Shown: positions 1 to 10,309 of the stretch, piece after piece | How the letters are laid out: every line of letters begins with the position of its first letter | Numbering within the stretch: position 1 is the first letter of the stretch | Position numbers and translations under genes: made by a program | The notes under the pieces: model-generated | The model's input: the letters and a program-made list of their open reading frames with translations, nothing else | Told to the model about the DNA's origin: nothing | Database searches by the model: none | Source of the DNA: an uncultured Prevotellaceae bacterium | GTDB lineage: Bacteria > Bacteroidota > Bacteroidia > Bacteroidales > Bacteroidaceae | Direction of reading: 5' to 3' | DNA: 64,000 bases | NCBI GenBank assembly: GCA_902774815.1 | Contig: CACYJV010000006.1 | Span: 1 to 64,000, forward strand

Positions 1-2
1 TC

Positions 3-33
3 CAAAGGTACAAAAAATCTTGGACATAACAAA
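3..33 (-). promoter_or_regulatory. Bacteroidetes-type promoter reading out of the left edge
   Basis: On the minus strand TTTG (plus-strand CAAA at 30-33) is followed after 19 nt by TACCTTTG (plus-strand CAAAGGTA at 3-10). This matches the Bacteroidetes TTTG / TAnnTTTG consensus exactly. It should drive a minus-strand gene lying to the left of the window, which cannot be seen. Confidence 0.65.
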
Positions 34-60
34 GCCCTGGCTTGAGAAAGTCGGGGCTTT
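31..60. other. 13-bp hairpin with GAGA loop
   Basis: AAAGCCC at 31-37 pairs with GGGCTTT at 54-60. The stem continues inward through TGGCTT / AAGTCG, using G-T wobbles, to a GAGA loop at 44-47. There is no T-run on either side, so it is a weak terminator at best. Its outer end overlaps the -33 element of the promoter at 3-33. Confidence 0.5.
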
Positions 61-68
61 GCGATAAA

Positions 69-102
69 AAAGAGGATGTGCCTATTTTGACACACCCTCT
101 TT
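69..102 (-). terminator. Rho-independent terminator of the AspT/YidE permease gene
   Basis: A 12-bp stem (69-80 with 91-102, one G-U wobble when read on the minus strand) surrounds a 10-nt loop. On the minus strand it is followed by a run of T, and it lies 29 bp after the permease stop codon. Confidence 0.8.
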
Positions 103-130
103 ATTATATATTGTAGCGCAACGACTTTAG

Positions 131-1822
131 TCACGCTCCACAACAGAACAACACAATAAGTTGGGCCGTAAAGATGCGTAGGAACATTGATAGCGGATAG
201 ACCGTTGAGTAGCCTACTGCAGGAGCCTCACGCGAGCAACTTGCATTGGCATAGGCAAGTGCTGGTGGGTCGGTGTACGTACCGGCCAGCATACCCATGA
301 TGGTGAAGTAGTCGAATTTATAGCGTAGACGTGCCACTACTCCTACGATGAGTATGGGAATAATGGTGATTAGGAAGCCTGTATAGACGTATTTCAGGCC
401 GTCGCCTGCAATAACTGTCTCCCAGAACCCCGCACCTGCCTTGACACCCACGCTGGCCAAGAATAGTACCAAACCAATCTCGCGAAGCATCATATTGGCT
501 GAAGTAGTAGTATAAGTGACCAGTTTCATACGATAGCCGAAGCGGCCAATGAGGATGGCGATAATGAGCGGGCCACCTGCCAGACCTAATTTCAGTGGTA
601 CAGGCATTCCGGGGATGGCAATGGGAAGACTGCCAAAAAGGATACCCACGATGATACCGATGAAAATGGTGGCAATGTTGGGTGAGTCCAGACGGCGGAC
701 GCTGTTGCCCATGAGCTCGGCCACGCGGTTAACGTTATCCTCTGGACCTACAACCATGATGCGATCGCCCACGTGGAAGTGATGATTGCGTGAGGCAAAC
801 AACTCGATGCCCTGACGTGTAATGCGCGTAACGTTGACACCATAGACACTTGAGAAGTGCATCTTGCCCAGTGTCTTTCCGTTCATCTTCGGGTTCGTCA
901 CCACGATACGCTTCGACACCATTGGCTGTTGCTGGTCTTCATACTCCCAAGGCTCATCAATCCGCGGACCAATGAAAGCCTGAATGGCTTCGGCATCGGC
1001 CTCGGCGCAAACCACGAGCACCTCATCGTTCATGTTGAACACCGTGTCGCGATTGGGAATGCTGATGTGGCCTTCGTGCAGCACACGTGTGCAGACGATG
1101 TCGCGATTCAGGAACTCGGAGATCTGCATCAGAGTGCGGTCGCAGATGAACTTGTTGGTCACGCGCAGACGCATCTGGTGCGGTTTCTCGTGTGGGTTCT
1201 CGGCGTCGGCCTCCTGGAGTTTCTGCTCCTCCTCTTCAAGGTTTACGCCGCAGAGATAGCGTACTGCAATGGTTGCACCGATGATGCCAACGACACCAAG
1301 AGGATAGGCGCAAGCATAGCCAGAGGCTATTTGAGGAGCTCCATTAGGAAACACCGATTCAAGGGCTTCATTGGCAGCACCAAGACCAGGCGTGTTAGTA
1401 ACGGCACCATAGAGCGTACCCACCATCATAGGCAGGTTAATGACGTTTGAAGTGTCGAAAAACAAGAAGTAGCATGCGAACATCACGGCGATGTTGAGCA
1501 TGATGGCAGTCGTGGCAAGCAGGTTCAGGGTAACGCCTCCTTTTCGAAAACTCTCAAAGAAGCCTGGACCAACTTGCAGACCGATGCAGAATACGAACAG
1601 GATAAGTCCGAAATCCTGCACAAAGTTGAGGATGCTCGTCGGGGCAGTAAATCCGATGTGTCCTGCAAGGATACCGGCAAACAGCACGAATGTGACTCCT
1701 AGCGAGACACCTCCAATTTTGATTTTGCCAAGCAGGACGCCAATGCTGATGACAACAGCATAGAGCAACACGATATGTGCCACCGAGTCTTGCGTTGTAA
1801 AAAGATTGATTAACCAGTCCAT
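131..1822 (-). CDS. AspT/YidE/YbjL-type putative transporter with two RCK_C domains
   Basis: This 563-aa inner-membrane permease belongs to the aspartate:alanine exchanger family. Two hydrophobic halves (about residues 15-190 and 385-560) flank two soluble RCK_C/TrkA_C-like domains at about 205-290 and 295-375, the standard architecture and length of the family. Each half carries Gly-rich membrane segments typical of the AspT/YidE duplication. The substrate cannot be read from the sequence: characterised members exchange aspartate and alanine, but many YidE/YbjL proteins have no known substrate. RCK_C domains usually bind small ligands, so the middle part may gate transport. The gene is alone, with its own -7 element upstream and a terminator downstream. 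The family is certain, the substrate is not. Confidence 0.92.
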   Translation of the reverse strand: MDWLINLFTTQDSVAHIVLLYAVVISIGVLLGKIKIGGVSLGVTFVLFAGILAGHIGFTAPTSILNFVQDFGLILFVFCIGLQVGPGFFESFRKGGVTLNLLATTAIMLNIAVMFACYFLFFDTSNVINLPMMVGTLYGAVTNTPGLGAANEALESVFPNGAPQIASGYACAYPLGVVGIIGATIAVRYLCGVNLEEEEQKLQEADAENPHEKPHQMRLRVTNKFICDRTLMQISEFLNRDIVCTRVLHEGHISIPNRDTVFNMNDEVLVVCAEADAEAIQAFIGPRIDEPWEYEDQQQPMVSKRIVVTNPKMNGKTLGKMHFSSVYGVNVTRITRQGIELFASRNHHFHVGDRIMVVGPEDNVNRVAELMGNSVRRLDSPNIATIFIGIIVGILFGSLPIAIPGMPVPLKLGLAGGPLIIAILIGRFGYRMKLVTYTTTSANMMLREIGLVLFLASVGVKAGAGFWETVIAGDGLKYVYTGFLITIIPILIVGVVARLRYKFDYFTIMGMLAGTYTDPPALAYANASCSREAPAVGYSTVYPLSMFLRIFTAQLIVLFCCGA

Positions 1823-1881
1823 TGTTTTGTTGTTTTATTTATAATGATTGTTTGCTTTGTATTCTGTATGTCTTCTGTCTG

Positions 1882-1889
1882 CAAAATTA
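1882..1889 (-). promoter_or_regulatory. -7 element of the permease gene
   Basis: Plus-strand CAAAATTA reads TAATTTTG followed by C on the minus strand, matching TAnnTTTG. It lies about 60 bp before the start codon. No good TTTG is seen at the -33 position. Confidence 0.5.
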
Positions 1890-2008
1890 AGCAAAACTTC
1901 TGACTTATGTGTTTTGTTATTATATTTTTTTCTTAAGTAACGAGGTTTTATTGACTTTTATCATCAACAAGCTATTGGTGACATTCGTCTGAACTGCATC
2001 AGGCGTTG

Positions 2009-4849
2009 TCAGATGGCACATAAATCGTGGTATGGACAACTTGTGCAACGCTTCCTGTCAGGTGTAGGCACGAATCCCAATGAAGGGTCGTGGATTTCGG
2101 CCAGCAATTCGGCCAGATGTTCATTGAACTCTTGTTCGTAGACTGTAATATCGCTAATGGGGTGTTTGTCCATGATCAGAGTCGGGTCATAGTCTTTAGC
2201 GGAGGCATGCTGGATGAAAATAAGTGCTGGGCTCACGGGCAGTTGGTCAGGATTGTACTTTTTATGGCGGGCGACAATCTTTGCATAGAGCATTGTTTGG
2301 AAGTAGTAGTCGCTATGCGAGAGTCTCACCATGGCAGGATCGAACACTTCCCCTACGGACTTCAGTCCTTTCGGAGGATTGTTGCCTGTCTTATAATCAA
2401 TGACGCGTATGCGCTCCTTCCCATCTTTGTCGGTTATAACATCTAGGCGGTCGATGACTCCACCGATGGTTTGCTGGCCATCAGCGGTCAACGGCTCTGT
2501 TACCATTTCTTCCAGTTTTATGATGCGGAAGGGCGTCAACTGCTTGTCGATGCTTAGCAATTGCTTTAGATAGTCAATGATAACGCGTCTGTTAATGATT
2601 TGTAAACCATTGTACTCTGGCCGAAACGTCGGGGATTCGACATGGAAGAGTTCTTCACGGAAAGCTTGGTCGACAAATTCCTCTACTGTGTGAGGGTCGC
2701 CAAGAACGGCTTCGATGTCTTTTTTTGTTATTGTATTGCCAATCTTAAGATACGCTAATTCTGCAGCACGATGAAATATGTTGCCAAAGGTGCGATTGTC
2801 CATCTCATCGGTATCGGTATTATCGGGTTCGGCTATGCCGGCCACGAAACGATAGTAGAAACGTTTCTGGCAGCGCAGGTAGGTGGTAATAGCCGTGGGT
2901 GAAAGTAGTTTGATACCATTCAACCTGTCAATGACTTGTTGATTCTTTTGAATGGGTACTAGTAGCTGTTGTTTCGCAGTTTGTCCTGTCTGTAGTGTGT
3001 GGCGACTGATGGAGTGGGGACTCTCGACAAGCAACTGCAGCATGAAACGACTCATTTCACCGCGATTTCCGTCCTCTGTAGCATTGCTGTAGACGAGTGA
3101 TATGTCTGTAGCACGCTGAAGCATGGAATGGAAATAGTACGCGTAGATGGCAACTTTGTTGTCAATGGTGGTCAGGTCGTAGGCCTTTCGGATGTGGTAG
3201 GGAATAAACGACGAGTCATTTAATCCTTTCGGCATGTTTCCTTCGTTACACGATAGTACCAGAATGTGTTCGAAATCGAGATTTCGAGTTTCTAGTACGC
3301 CCATGATCTGAATGCCTTCTGCAGGTTCTCCATGGAAAGGAATGGATGTCGACTGTATGAGTTGTGTGAGCAGGCGTCGTAGTGTTGGAACGTCGCAATT
3401 GAGAATATCTTCGTGAATAAGTTCACGAAGACGATTGACAAGCGTATACGTCCTGAATAATGATTCTTGGAAAAAAGGGTCGAGCTCTTCATGAGCCTGC
3501 GTGCCGATGTGTGTCAAAACGTTGCACATCCAAGTAGTTAGGTCTTCTGTCAGTGATGCTCCCGTGTTGATATCGCCAAAGAGCAGGCTCATTCCTTCGT
3601 CTACGCTTAGCATTTCACGAGTGGGGTAGTATTGCTTGTGCTCGATGAAATCGGCCAAAACGGCATTAGCCTGATCTGAGATGTAGCGAGCATATGGATG
3701 CCGAAGTACGCGGCTGACCTGTCTCAGCCGATATTTACCTGTGCCTTGCTGACAACCTTCCGTCTGCAAGGTTATGAGTTGAATAACCAATGCGGCAAAA
3801 GGTGATTGTGATAGAGGGTAGCCTGTGGTGATGTTCACCTTCTTGACTTCAGGTGGTAACGATGCAACTACTGTAGTGAGCAGCGACTCATCGCAGAGCA
3901 CGATTGCGGTGTCGCGACCCGCTGCAATACGGTTGTTTTGGCGAAGCCATTGACTGACATAGCGTGCTTGGACATGCTGCGTAGGCGCTGATATGTAGTC
4001 GATGTCCTTCTTTTGTCTCATCTGACTGTAGATTGCAGCATTGTGGTTGTCGAGTTCATTGGGGAACAGTTTTAGATATTTGTCGATGAAATGGCCACTT
4101 TCGTTGCCAGAACGCATGTAGTACTCGTCAAAATCCCAATAGAAGTGTGCACGTCCCTGCTTCATGAGACGGCTGAAAAGCTGTTGTTCAACTTTTTGCA
4201 CCATGTTGAACCCCACAAAAATGTAGTTGTCATAGTTAAAATCGATGGTTTCATCGGAGGCAACGCGGCGGTAAAGGGCTCCTTCGTAAGCAATGCCCAG
4301 CTGAAGAAGTCGCTCGTTGAAGACCGTATATATGTTGTAGAGACGACTCCATAGTTCCAGAAAGTTCTTGCGAAGAACGCTTTGGTGCTGTTCCGTGAAG
4401 TTCTTGAAGAATCGGGCGAGCATCTCCTTCTGGTCGTCGGTCAAGAATGAAACGTCATCGAACTCGCGTAAATCGCGCAAGTTGGCAAACACTTTCTCGG
4501 CATCGGCCATGTTCTTGTCGATATCGTCGAAATCGGAGAGTAGCAGTTGTCCCCAACCATAGAATTGGTCGAGCGTCTCGTCTTTTCCCGTGATAGTCGT
4601 GAATACTTTATGCAGCTCGCATACCAACTGAATTGGATCAGCAATGGTGAGTTGTGAATGTTTGCGAAACAGATCGCTGATGGTGATGTAGGCAGGGCTC
4701 CACATAGGACGTCCAGATAGTCTTGCCAAGTGTTCGTTCATGAAGAGCGAAGCTCGTTTGTTGGGAAATACAATGGCTGTTCGTGCCAAATTGGTTCCCC
4801 ACTTGCTGATGATGTCACGTGCTACGTATTCTAAAAAACTATTTTTCAT
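2009..4849 (-). CDS. addB: AddB-like PD-(D/E)XK nuclease subunit of a helicase-nuclease
   Basis: This 946-aa protein is the probable AddB partner of the AddA-like helicase encoded just upstream, acting in double-strand-break end processing for recombination. The N-terminal part has helicase-like remnants such as VFPNKRASLF near residue 30. The C-terminal 300 residues hold the nuclease fold: YLRCQKRFYYRF near residue 660, GGVIDRLDV and VIDYKTG (the D-x-K catalytic core) near residue 815. The Cys in the first of these and the last three (C935, C938, C944 in CTSCPYHDLC) match the four-Cys iron-sulfur staple of AddB. It starts 17 bp after the addA stop, so the two are co-transcribed. Sequence similarity to B. 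subtilis AddB is probably low, so the symbol is by function. Confidence 0.85.
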   Translation of the reverse strand: MKNSFLEYVARDIISKWGTNLARTAIVFPNKRASLFMNEHLARLSGRPMWSPAYITISDLFRKHSQLTIADPIQLVCELHKVFTTITGKDETLDQFYGWGQLLLSDFDDIDKNMADAEKVFANLRDLREFDDVSFLTDDQKEMLARFFKNFTEQHQSVLRKNFLELWSRLYNIYTVFNERLLQLGIAYEGALYRRVASDETIDFNYDNYIFVGFNMVQKVEQQLFSRLMKQGRAHFYWDFDEYYMRSGNESGHFIDKYLKLFPNELDNHNAAIYSQMRQKKDIDYISAPTQHVQARYVSQWLRQNNRIAAGRDTAIVLCDESLLTTVVASLPPEVKKVNITTGYPLSQSPFAALVIQLITLQTEGCQQGTGKYRLRQVSRVLRHPYARYISDQANAVLADFIEHKQYYPTREMLSVDEGMSLLFGDINTGASLTEDLTTWMCNVLTHIGTQAHEELDPFFQESLFRTYTLVNRLRELIHEDILNCDVPTLRRLLTQLIQSTSIPFHGEPAEGIQIMGVLETRNLDFEHILVLSCNEGNMPKGLNDSSFIPYHIRKAYDLTTIDNKVAIYAYYFHSMLQRATDISLVYSNATEDGNRGEMSRFMLQLLVESPHSISRHTLQTGQTAKQQLLVPIQKNQQVIDRLNGIKLLSPTAITTYLRCQKRFYYRFVAGIAEPDNTDTDEMDNRTFGNIFHRAAELAYLKIGNTITKKDIEAVLGDPHTVEEFVDQAFREELFHVESPTFRPEYNGLQIINRRVIIDYLKQLLSIDKQLTPFRIIKLEEMVTEPLTADGQQTIGGVIDRLDVITDKDGKERIRVIDYKTGNNPPKGLKSVGEVFDPAMVRLSHSDYYFQTMLYAKIVARHKKYNPDQLPVSPALIFIQHASAKDYDPTLIMDKHPISDITVYEQEFNEHLAELLAEIHDPSLGFVPTPDRKRCTSCPYHDLCAI

Positions 4850-4866
4850 TGTTCTATTCCTCCACC

Positions 4867-7800
4867 TTATTGATGCATGTCTACTTCTTCTATCACATTA
4901 TTATAAACATACCACAGGAAACCTTTCACGTTGGTATGCCCCATCTCGTTGAGCAATGTCATATAGCGCTTTACTTGTAGAAGATACTCGGGGCGTGATT
5001 TACCAAACTTGAAGTCAACAACAATTGTTTCCTTACCATTGGTCATTACGCGGTCAGGACGGTATTCATGAACTTCATGTGTCAATGGATCTTCTACCAA
5101 GATGGTACACTCGTTATAAAGTTGCCATCTTCCTGAGAACCAATTAGATACCTTTTCGCTGTTCAATCGTTTCTCTATCATGCTGACCAGTCGTTCTTTC
5201 GTGATGACACTGTCATAAAGGATGCCGTCATTTTCCAATTGGAGCAATGCTTGGCCTACGTCGTCGCGCGTTCTGATGGTAGAGAATATATTGTGTAGAA
5301 TGGTGCCAGTCTTAATAAAGCGTTTCTGTTGTTCTTCTTCCTCATCACCCTCGATGAAATCACGACTTTTATTGCTTTGTCTAAACTCTATGTTGCTCTC
5401 GAAGGAGTCGATTTGCATAGTGATGGAAGATACGTCGGCATTGAACACGTTGGCCGATGGCTTTGCTTTTGGCGTGGCTTTTTTATTATCGCTCAATGCC
5501 AAGTTGCCAAACGAAAACACGATGGATTCGTCGTTTTTGTCACCTGACCCTTCAATGGTGCTGTCTGGCAGCTCGCTACTAAGCAGAGGCAGTACGTCTT
5601 CGATGAGTTTTGAGCGGGTGCCAGCCAATCCGCGTCGACCAAAAACAAACAGATTCTTTCGGGCACGAGTAAATGCAACGTAGAGTAGGTTCAGGTTGTC
5701 AACGGTGTTTTGGAGATGTTCGTGTAGGTAGTCGCTCTCATAGATGGTACCCATCATCTTTCGCGCATTAAAGTCAATAGGGACGATGGGAAGTTCATTA
5801 AATGGTTTCTCTTCGCTTTCAGGCCTACACCAGATAAGTGACGTTTTCTCCAGTTTCCAATCGCAGAAGGGAATGATTACGTTATCGTACTCCAGGCCCT
5901 TGCTTTTGTGAATGGTCAAGAGCCTGATTCCGTCAGATGCATCGCTTTGGATAGTTTTACGGTGGATGTTGTCCTCCCAAGCTGTTAGAAATGCCTCGAT
6001 ATCAGCCACGTTGTCCGTCAGGAACTTAGCCAGCTGATCGTAGAAACCGCAAATGTAGGCACTCTCATTCTCCAACACATTTAGTCCGAATATACGGTAG
6101 AGCCGTTCTGCCAAATCATGAAGAGGCATGGCCTGTAGTTGGGTTTCGTATTCAGTAAACTCCTTTGGTAGCAAGTCGTTTATCAAATTGATGTCGGCAA
6201 AGAGGACCTGGTCGGGAAAGTCGTTGCAAAGTAGCTTTGTCTGGTATGCTTTTGCCAGTTCGGCTCTTGTCAATAGGTCCTCCGGATGTGCAAGAGCCCT
6301 CATGGATTTGATAAGAACATTTACTGCTAAAGAGGCATCAAGTCGGAAGGCTTCGTCGGAAATCAACTTGGCTTCAGGCATTTCTCTCGTAAGGTATTCG
6401 GCAATGCTTTGTATGGTATTGTTCGACCTGACGAGAATAGCGATGTCATTAGCTGCAACACCTTGTTGGAAAAGCATGGACAGTGTCTCGTGAAGCCGTT
6501 GCATCATTACATCTTGATAGTCTTGGGCAGGTAGCAATTCAATCTGGATGAGGCCGTTAGGATCAGCATCGTCCTTACATTCCTGTATAACGTCACTATA
6601 GGCACGCTCGAGTTGTTTAGCTCCCTCGGGATCATTATCTGCGAGTGAATTGATTTCCGCCTGGCGTGCCTGTTGGAAGAACGCGTTGTTGAAACTGATG
6701 ATATTACGTGACGAACGGTAATTGGTCTGAAGTGAAATGGTCTGCATCTGTGCTGGCGAGAATTGGCTCTCTATATCGTTGAGCAGTCTCCAATCGCCAG
6801 AGCGCCAGCGGTAAATGCTCTGTTTTACATCGCCAACGATGAGATCATGGGAGGCATCTTGACTCATGCACTCCTTTAGCAACACCTTGAAGTTCTGCCA
6901 TTGCACGGTGCTGGTGTCTTGAAACTCGTCGATCATGACGTGATGTAGTTGTGTGCCAATTTTCTCGAAAATAAATGGCGAGTCGCTGTCCTGAATAAGA
7001 GAGTTGAGGAGTGTCTGCGTGTCGCTAAGAAGGAAGCGGTTTGCATCCTTGTTCATCTGCCTGACACGCTCATCAATACTGTTGAGAAGTCGGAGTTGGT
7101 TCATATAACGAAGCGTCAGGTCAGCTGATTTATAGAGATGCAACAAGCTTGGCCTATGTTGCTCGGATTTACTGAGTAGTGGCGCTATGTGTTCTACGAC
7201 GAGCCTGCCGAGGGGCGTCGATGGGTTCTGATCAGCTTTTTTTAGCCATTTCATCGGGTCTTCGAGGGCAGCCTTCACATAGGTATTCAGCAATTTATCG
7301 TCGTCAAAGGTGCCTTCAAGCAACTTCTTGAAGTAGCCAGCAGGCCCTTTCTTCCCTTGTGTGAAGGCGGTCTCGTCGATTCCGTGGTTGCTAAGATGCT
7401 GTTGGAATTGCTGGGCTGGCTCCATGAGTTTTTTGCGTGCGTCATCGCGTATTGTACGAAGACGTCCGGTGAAGTTCTTGAAAAAGTCACCCTGTCGGAA
7501 CAAACTGTTGAGTTTCTCGTGTTCGTCCTTATAGATGTCCTTAAAGATGTTCTCGCCAAATTTCTTCATTTGACCGATAACGTTCCACGTCTTGTCGTCT
7601 TCGATATTTTCGCGAATGAAGCTGAGAATCCACCCCAATTCTATGCTGCTGGGCGATAGGCTCTCGATGAGTTCGTCGACAGCCTGCTGTTCAACTTGCT
7701 GGTCGTTGAGCTCAATGCGCAGGTTGGCAGTCAGGTCGAGTTCGCGGGCAAGGTTTCTAAGAACACTTTGGAAGAAGGTGTCGATGGTTTCGACGCGGAA

Positions 7801-8112
7801 GTAGCTATAGTTATGGATGAGGTTTCCCAAGGCGATACGAGCCCTCTCAGATGCGAACTCCTCATTGACATTCAGTTCGCTTGTGACCTTTTCCATGTAG
7901 TCCTGCGACTCGGGTAGCCGTTTCCAGATGCCGTAAAGCTGACTGAGGATGCGATTCTTCATTTCCTCGGTGGCCTTGTTGGTAAAGGTCACGGCAAGGA
8001 TGTTGCGATAAGCATTCGGATTATCGATGAGTAGTTTGATGTACTCAACTGCCAGCCGGAATGTTTTTCCAGATCCAGCACTGGCTTTATATACCGTAAG
8101 CGGTTTTGTCAT
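4867..8112 (-). CDS. addA: AddA-like UvrD helicase with C-terminal nuclease domain
   Basis: This 1081-aa superfamily 1 DNA helicase-nuclease has Walker A ASAGSGKT at residues 10-17 and motif Ia TFTNKATEEMK. Motif II is MIDEFQDTS and motif III is VGDVKQSIYRWRSGD. Motif V is LLTIHKSKGLEYDNVI and motif VI is YVAFTRARKNL. The C-terminus carries a PD-(D/E)XK-like nuclease motif, VVDFKFGK, near residue 1050. Domain order and size fit AddA, which unwinds and cuts broken DNA ends together with AddB. The gene begins 24 bp after the stop of the upstream DUF5686 coding region's opposite end (8137), so all three minus-strand genes may share transcripts. Assignment as AddA rather than a stand-alone UvrD rests on the nuclease domain and the AddB neighbour. 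Confidence 0.92.
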   Translation of the reverse strand: MTKPLTVYKASAGSGKTFRLAVEYIKLLIDNPNAYRNILAVTFTNKATEEMKNRILSQLYGIWKRLPESQDYMEKVTSELNVNEEFASERARIALGNLIHNYSYFRVETIDTFFQSVLRNLARELDLTANLRIELNDQQVEQQAVDELIESLSPSSIELGWILSFIRENIEDDKTWNVIGQMKKFGENIFKDIYKDEHEKLNSLFRQGDFFKNFTGRLRTIRDDARKKLMEPAQQFQQHLSNHGIDETAFTQGKKGPAGYFKKLLEGTFDDDKLLNTYVKAALEDPMKWLKKADQNPSTPLGRLVVEHIAPLLSKSEQHRPSLLHLYKSADLTLRYMNQLRLLNSIDERVRQMNKDANRFLLSDTQTLLNSLIQDSDSPFIFEKIGTQLHHVMIDEFQDTSTVQWQNFKVLLKECMSQDASHDLIVGDVKQSIYRWRSGDWRLLNDIESQFSPAQMQTISLQTNYRSSRNIISFNNAFFQQARQAEINSLADNDPEGAKQLERAYSDVIQECKDDADPNGLIQIELLPAQDYQDVMMQRLHETLSMLFQQGVAANDIAILVRSNNTIQSIAEYLTREMPEAKLISDEAFRLDASLAVNVLIKSMRALAHPEDLLTRAELAKAYQTKLLCNDFPDQVLFADINLINDLLPKEFTEYETQLQAMPLHDLAERLYRIFGLNVLENESAYICGFYDQLAKFLTDNVADIEAFLTAWEDNIHRKTIQSDASDGIRLLTIHKSKGLEYDNVIIPFCDWKLEKTSLIWCRPESEEKPFNELPIVPIDFNARKMMGTIYESDYLHEHLQNTVDNLNLLYVAFTRARKNLFVFGRRGLAGTRSKLIEDVLPLLSSELPDSTIEGSGDKNDESIVFSFGNLALSDNKKATPKAKPSANVFNADVSSITMQIDSFESNIEFRQSNKSRDFIEGDEEEEQQKRFIKTGTILHNIFSTIRTRDDVGQALLQLENDGILYDSVITKERLVSMIEKRLNSEKVSNWFSGRWQLYNECTILVEDPLTHEVHEYRPDRVMTNGKETIVVDFKFGKSRPEYLLQVKRYMTLLNEMGHTNVKGFLWYVYNNVIEEVDMHQ

Positions 8113-8136
8113 TGTGAGATATGTTATTATAAAGAT

Positions 8137-10215
8137 TTACCATTTCCGGAACAATTCGAAGCCAAAGCGTACGCCAACTCGTTCGAAGTGTCCGTTCTTG
8201 TTGCCGACGAAGGCACCTAGCGACACCAGTCGGGTGGTGAGTCCATAGCCCAATTCAATGTAGGGCTTCATTTCCTTGGCCATGACGGCACCGAAATAGA
8301 GTCGTTCCATCTCGATGAAATGGCCCAAAAGTGGCAGTCGGCTGATGATGAGCAATGGACTCTCGTAGGTTGTGTTTGCTCTGACGTAGTAGAGTGACGA
8401 ATTGTACCATTCGCTGCGTAGAAGCTCAAATTCACCACTCCAGTCGTCATTCCATCCACCAGGCATGTTGTTGTCGCGGAAGTTGGTGAAGTCGAGGAAG
8501 CGTTCACGCTTGGCTCGTTTGGAATAGATACCTGCTCCAAGCCTCATGGAGAGAGCTTGCATGCGCGACATATTCAGAATGTACGAACCGTCGGCTTCCC
8601 AGCGTTCATATTCCGTGTTGGAACTGAGTACCCCCTTGATGCCCCTCTCATAGTCGAGTGTCAGGATTGGCCCTTTCCAACCTTGGGGACGGTACTGCAC
8701 CTCAGCCCGTGGTGCAAACGAACGATATTGCGTCCTCAATCCCAATTGCTTAAAGGCTTTGGCATGCAGGGCCATCCTGTTATGCAGGGTGAAGCCGACG
8801 TTGAAACTGAACCTGCTTGATATGTCGTAGTTGTTGTAGATGCGCACATAAGTGTCACGAAAGTAGTCGAGTCGCAACCCTTGTATTTCCAGGGTATCGC
8901 GTGTTATAGGATTGATCTCGTTGCTAATCTCCGAATTGTAAATGTGGCGCCCATAGTCGAGGTCAATAGCAAAGAACGCATGGCGTCGCTTGTTATAGTT
9001 GAAGCGTAGTGGCACATAGAGGAATAACTGTCGTTGCTTGAAGCTGTAGCCCGCCTTTATTCGTAACGAGATATCGCGGTTGGGCGTGAAGTTGTAGGAA
9101 CTGCGGACGTCGAACTTATAGGTGATACCTTTGCGGTTGCTGTAGCCCAGATAGAGCGGGTTCAGAATGGGGTTGATTCGTAGATATCCCTGATCGTTTG
9201 GGCCAAAGCGTTGTTTAACGCGGTTCAACAGATGGTCGCCCAGAACGTCCCAGAAGATGGTTCGAGCCAGACTGTGCTTTTTCTTAGGGGCGGGCAGTGT
9301 GTCATCCTTCGTGTCGAGCCAATGCTGCCGTTCATTTTCTAAGTATTCGTTGATGACCGTCTCCTCTTCCAATCCGAGTGGTTCTGGTCGTAAAGCAGCC
9401 AGTTTCATGAAGGAATCGGCAGCTTCAGGACCTTCAATGGTGGTGTTTGTTGACTCTACATCAGTTGTTAAGCCATAGTAACATAAGTAATTGGCAATTA
9501 GTCTGTTACCAAGTAGGCTAAAATGTGTATCAAGTTGGCAGCGAACAGGCAGGAGCGTTGTGATGCCCTCATCGCCCATTTCAAGTGTCAACTTAAAATT
9601 GATCATGTCATATTCGCCATTGAGCTCGGTGGTAATGATACGGCCTGAATGGAAATCGACCACGGCTTGACCTGCTACTAGTTGTGTATTGTCGACCTTT
9701 GGACGGAAAGAGACGATGGCCGTTCCATTGCTGTCGTAGGTCACCCGATAGCGATAAAACCGTCGATTTTTGCGATGAAAGGGCGATAGTAGGAAGTCTT
9801 TGAGGATGGTTGAATTATAGATTTCGGGTGTAAGATACTTTAGCAAGGTGGGCATGGCGTTGCGTCGGTGGGGAATTGTATTGACGCCCAGCAGCCGTTC
9901 TGTATCGTAGTGACCAATTCCATAGAAGTTGACACGCTCGTAGGCTTCGCCTGCAAAGGCACGATTACCACTATGGGCAACACCCCACATGGTTGGAACT
10001 CCCATGAGAAGTGCATTGCGGCGGTCGGTCTTGATGAAGAAGCGTTGGTATGCAAAAGTGTGCGAGCCGGCTACATTGGCGGTATCGATAGTTTCGGCAT
10101 AGCCATACATGCGACTCAGCAGCAAGGTGTCTTTCTTTGCTGCTGCATCGCCAGTAGCAACCAGCCATATGGTAAGCACTATGATGACTCTATAGGTAAA
10201 AAAAACTTTGCACAT
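8137..10215 (-). CDS. DUF5686 family outer-membrane protein
   Basis: This 692-aa exported protein has a signal peptide at the N-terminus (MCKVFFTYRVIIVLTIWLVA, cut near GDAAA). The body resembles the DUF5686 family, whose members combine a conserved N-terminal region with a C-terminal part rich in alternating hydrophobic and aromatic strands (from about residue 360), suggesting an outer-membrane beta-barrel. Its function is not known. The in-frame TTG at 10230 is rejected as start because it lies inside the -7 promoter element, so the ATG at 10215 is used. That leaves a leader of only a few nucleotides. Lying upstream of addA-addB is probably positional rather than functional. Confidence 0.8.
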   Translation of the reverse strand: MCKVFFTYRVIIVLTIWLVATGDAAAKKDTLLLSRMYGYAETIDTANVAGSHTFAYQRFFIKTDRRNALLMGVPTMWGVAHSGNRAFAGEAYERVNFYGIGHYDTERLLGVNTIPHRRNAMPTLLKYLTPEIYNSTILKDFLLSPFHRKNRRFYRYRVTYDSNGTAIVSFRPKVDNTQLVAGQAVVDFHSGRIITTELNGEYDMINFKLTLEMGDEGITTLLPVRCQLDTHFSLLGNRLIANYLCYYGLTTDVESTNTTIEGPEAADSFMKLAALRPEPLGLEEETVINEYLENERQHWLDTKDDTLPAPKKKHSLARTIFWDVLGDHLLNRVKQRFGPNDQGYLRINPILNPLYLGYSNRKGITYKFDVRSSYNFTPNRDISLRIKAGYSFKQRQLFLYVPLRFNYNKRRHAFFAIDLDYGRHIYNSEISNEINPITRDTLEIQGLRLDYFRDTYVRIYNNYDISSRFSFNVGFTLHNRMALHAKAFKQLGLRTQYRSFAPRAEVQYRPQGWKGPILTLDYERGIKGVLSSNTEYERWEADGSYILNMSRMQALSMRLGAGIYSKRAKRERFLDFTNFRDNNMPGGWNDDWSGEFELLRSEWYNSSLYYVRANTTYESPLLIISRLPLLGHFIEMERLYFGAVMAKEMKPYIELGYGLTTRLVSLGAFVGNKNGHFERVGVRFGFELFRKW

Positions 10216-10227
10216 CTCTTCGATGTG

Positions 10228-10259
10228 CAAAGATACAATTTCATTATGAAAAAAACAAA
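10228..10259 (-). promoter_or_regulatory. Promoter of the DUF5686 gene, very close to its start codon
   Basis: On the minus strand TTTG (plus-strand CAAA 10256-10259), 20 nt, then TATCTTTG (plus-strand CAAAGATA 10228-10235). Transcription should begin about 5-8 nt further on, near 10222, only a handful of bases before the ATG at 10215. Confidence 0.75.
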
Positions 10260-10284
10260 TTTTCTTTTTCTAATTTCAGGGAAA

Positions 10285-10309
10285 AAAGAGTAGGGTGGTA
10301 ATTACCCTA
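10285..10309 (-). terminator. Terminator overlapping the end of the sigma factor gene
   Basis: On the minus strand TAGGGT and ACCCTA pair (plus-strand 10291-10296 and 10304-10309), followed by CTCTTTTTT. The stem uses the last codons and stop codon of the sigma factor gene. Confidence 0.55.

Noticed and set aside
31..60. Terminator call for the first hairpin
   Set aside because: The stem is good but no T-run follows on either strand, and it overlaps a promoter. The second hairpin at 69-102 is the convincing terminator.
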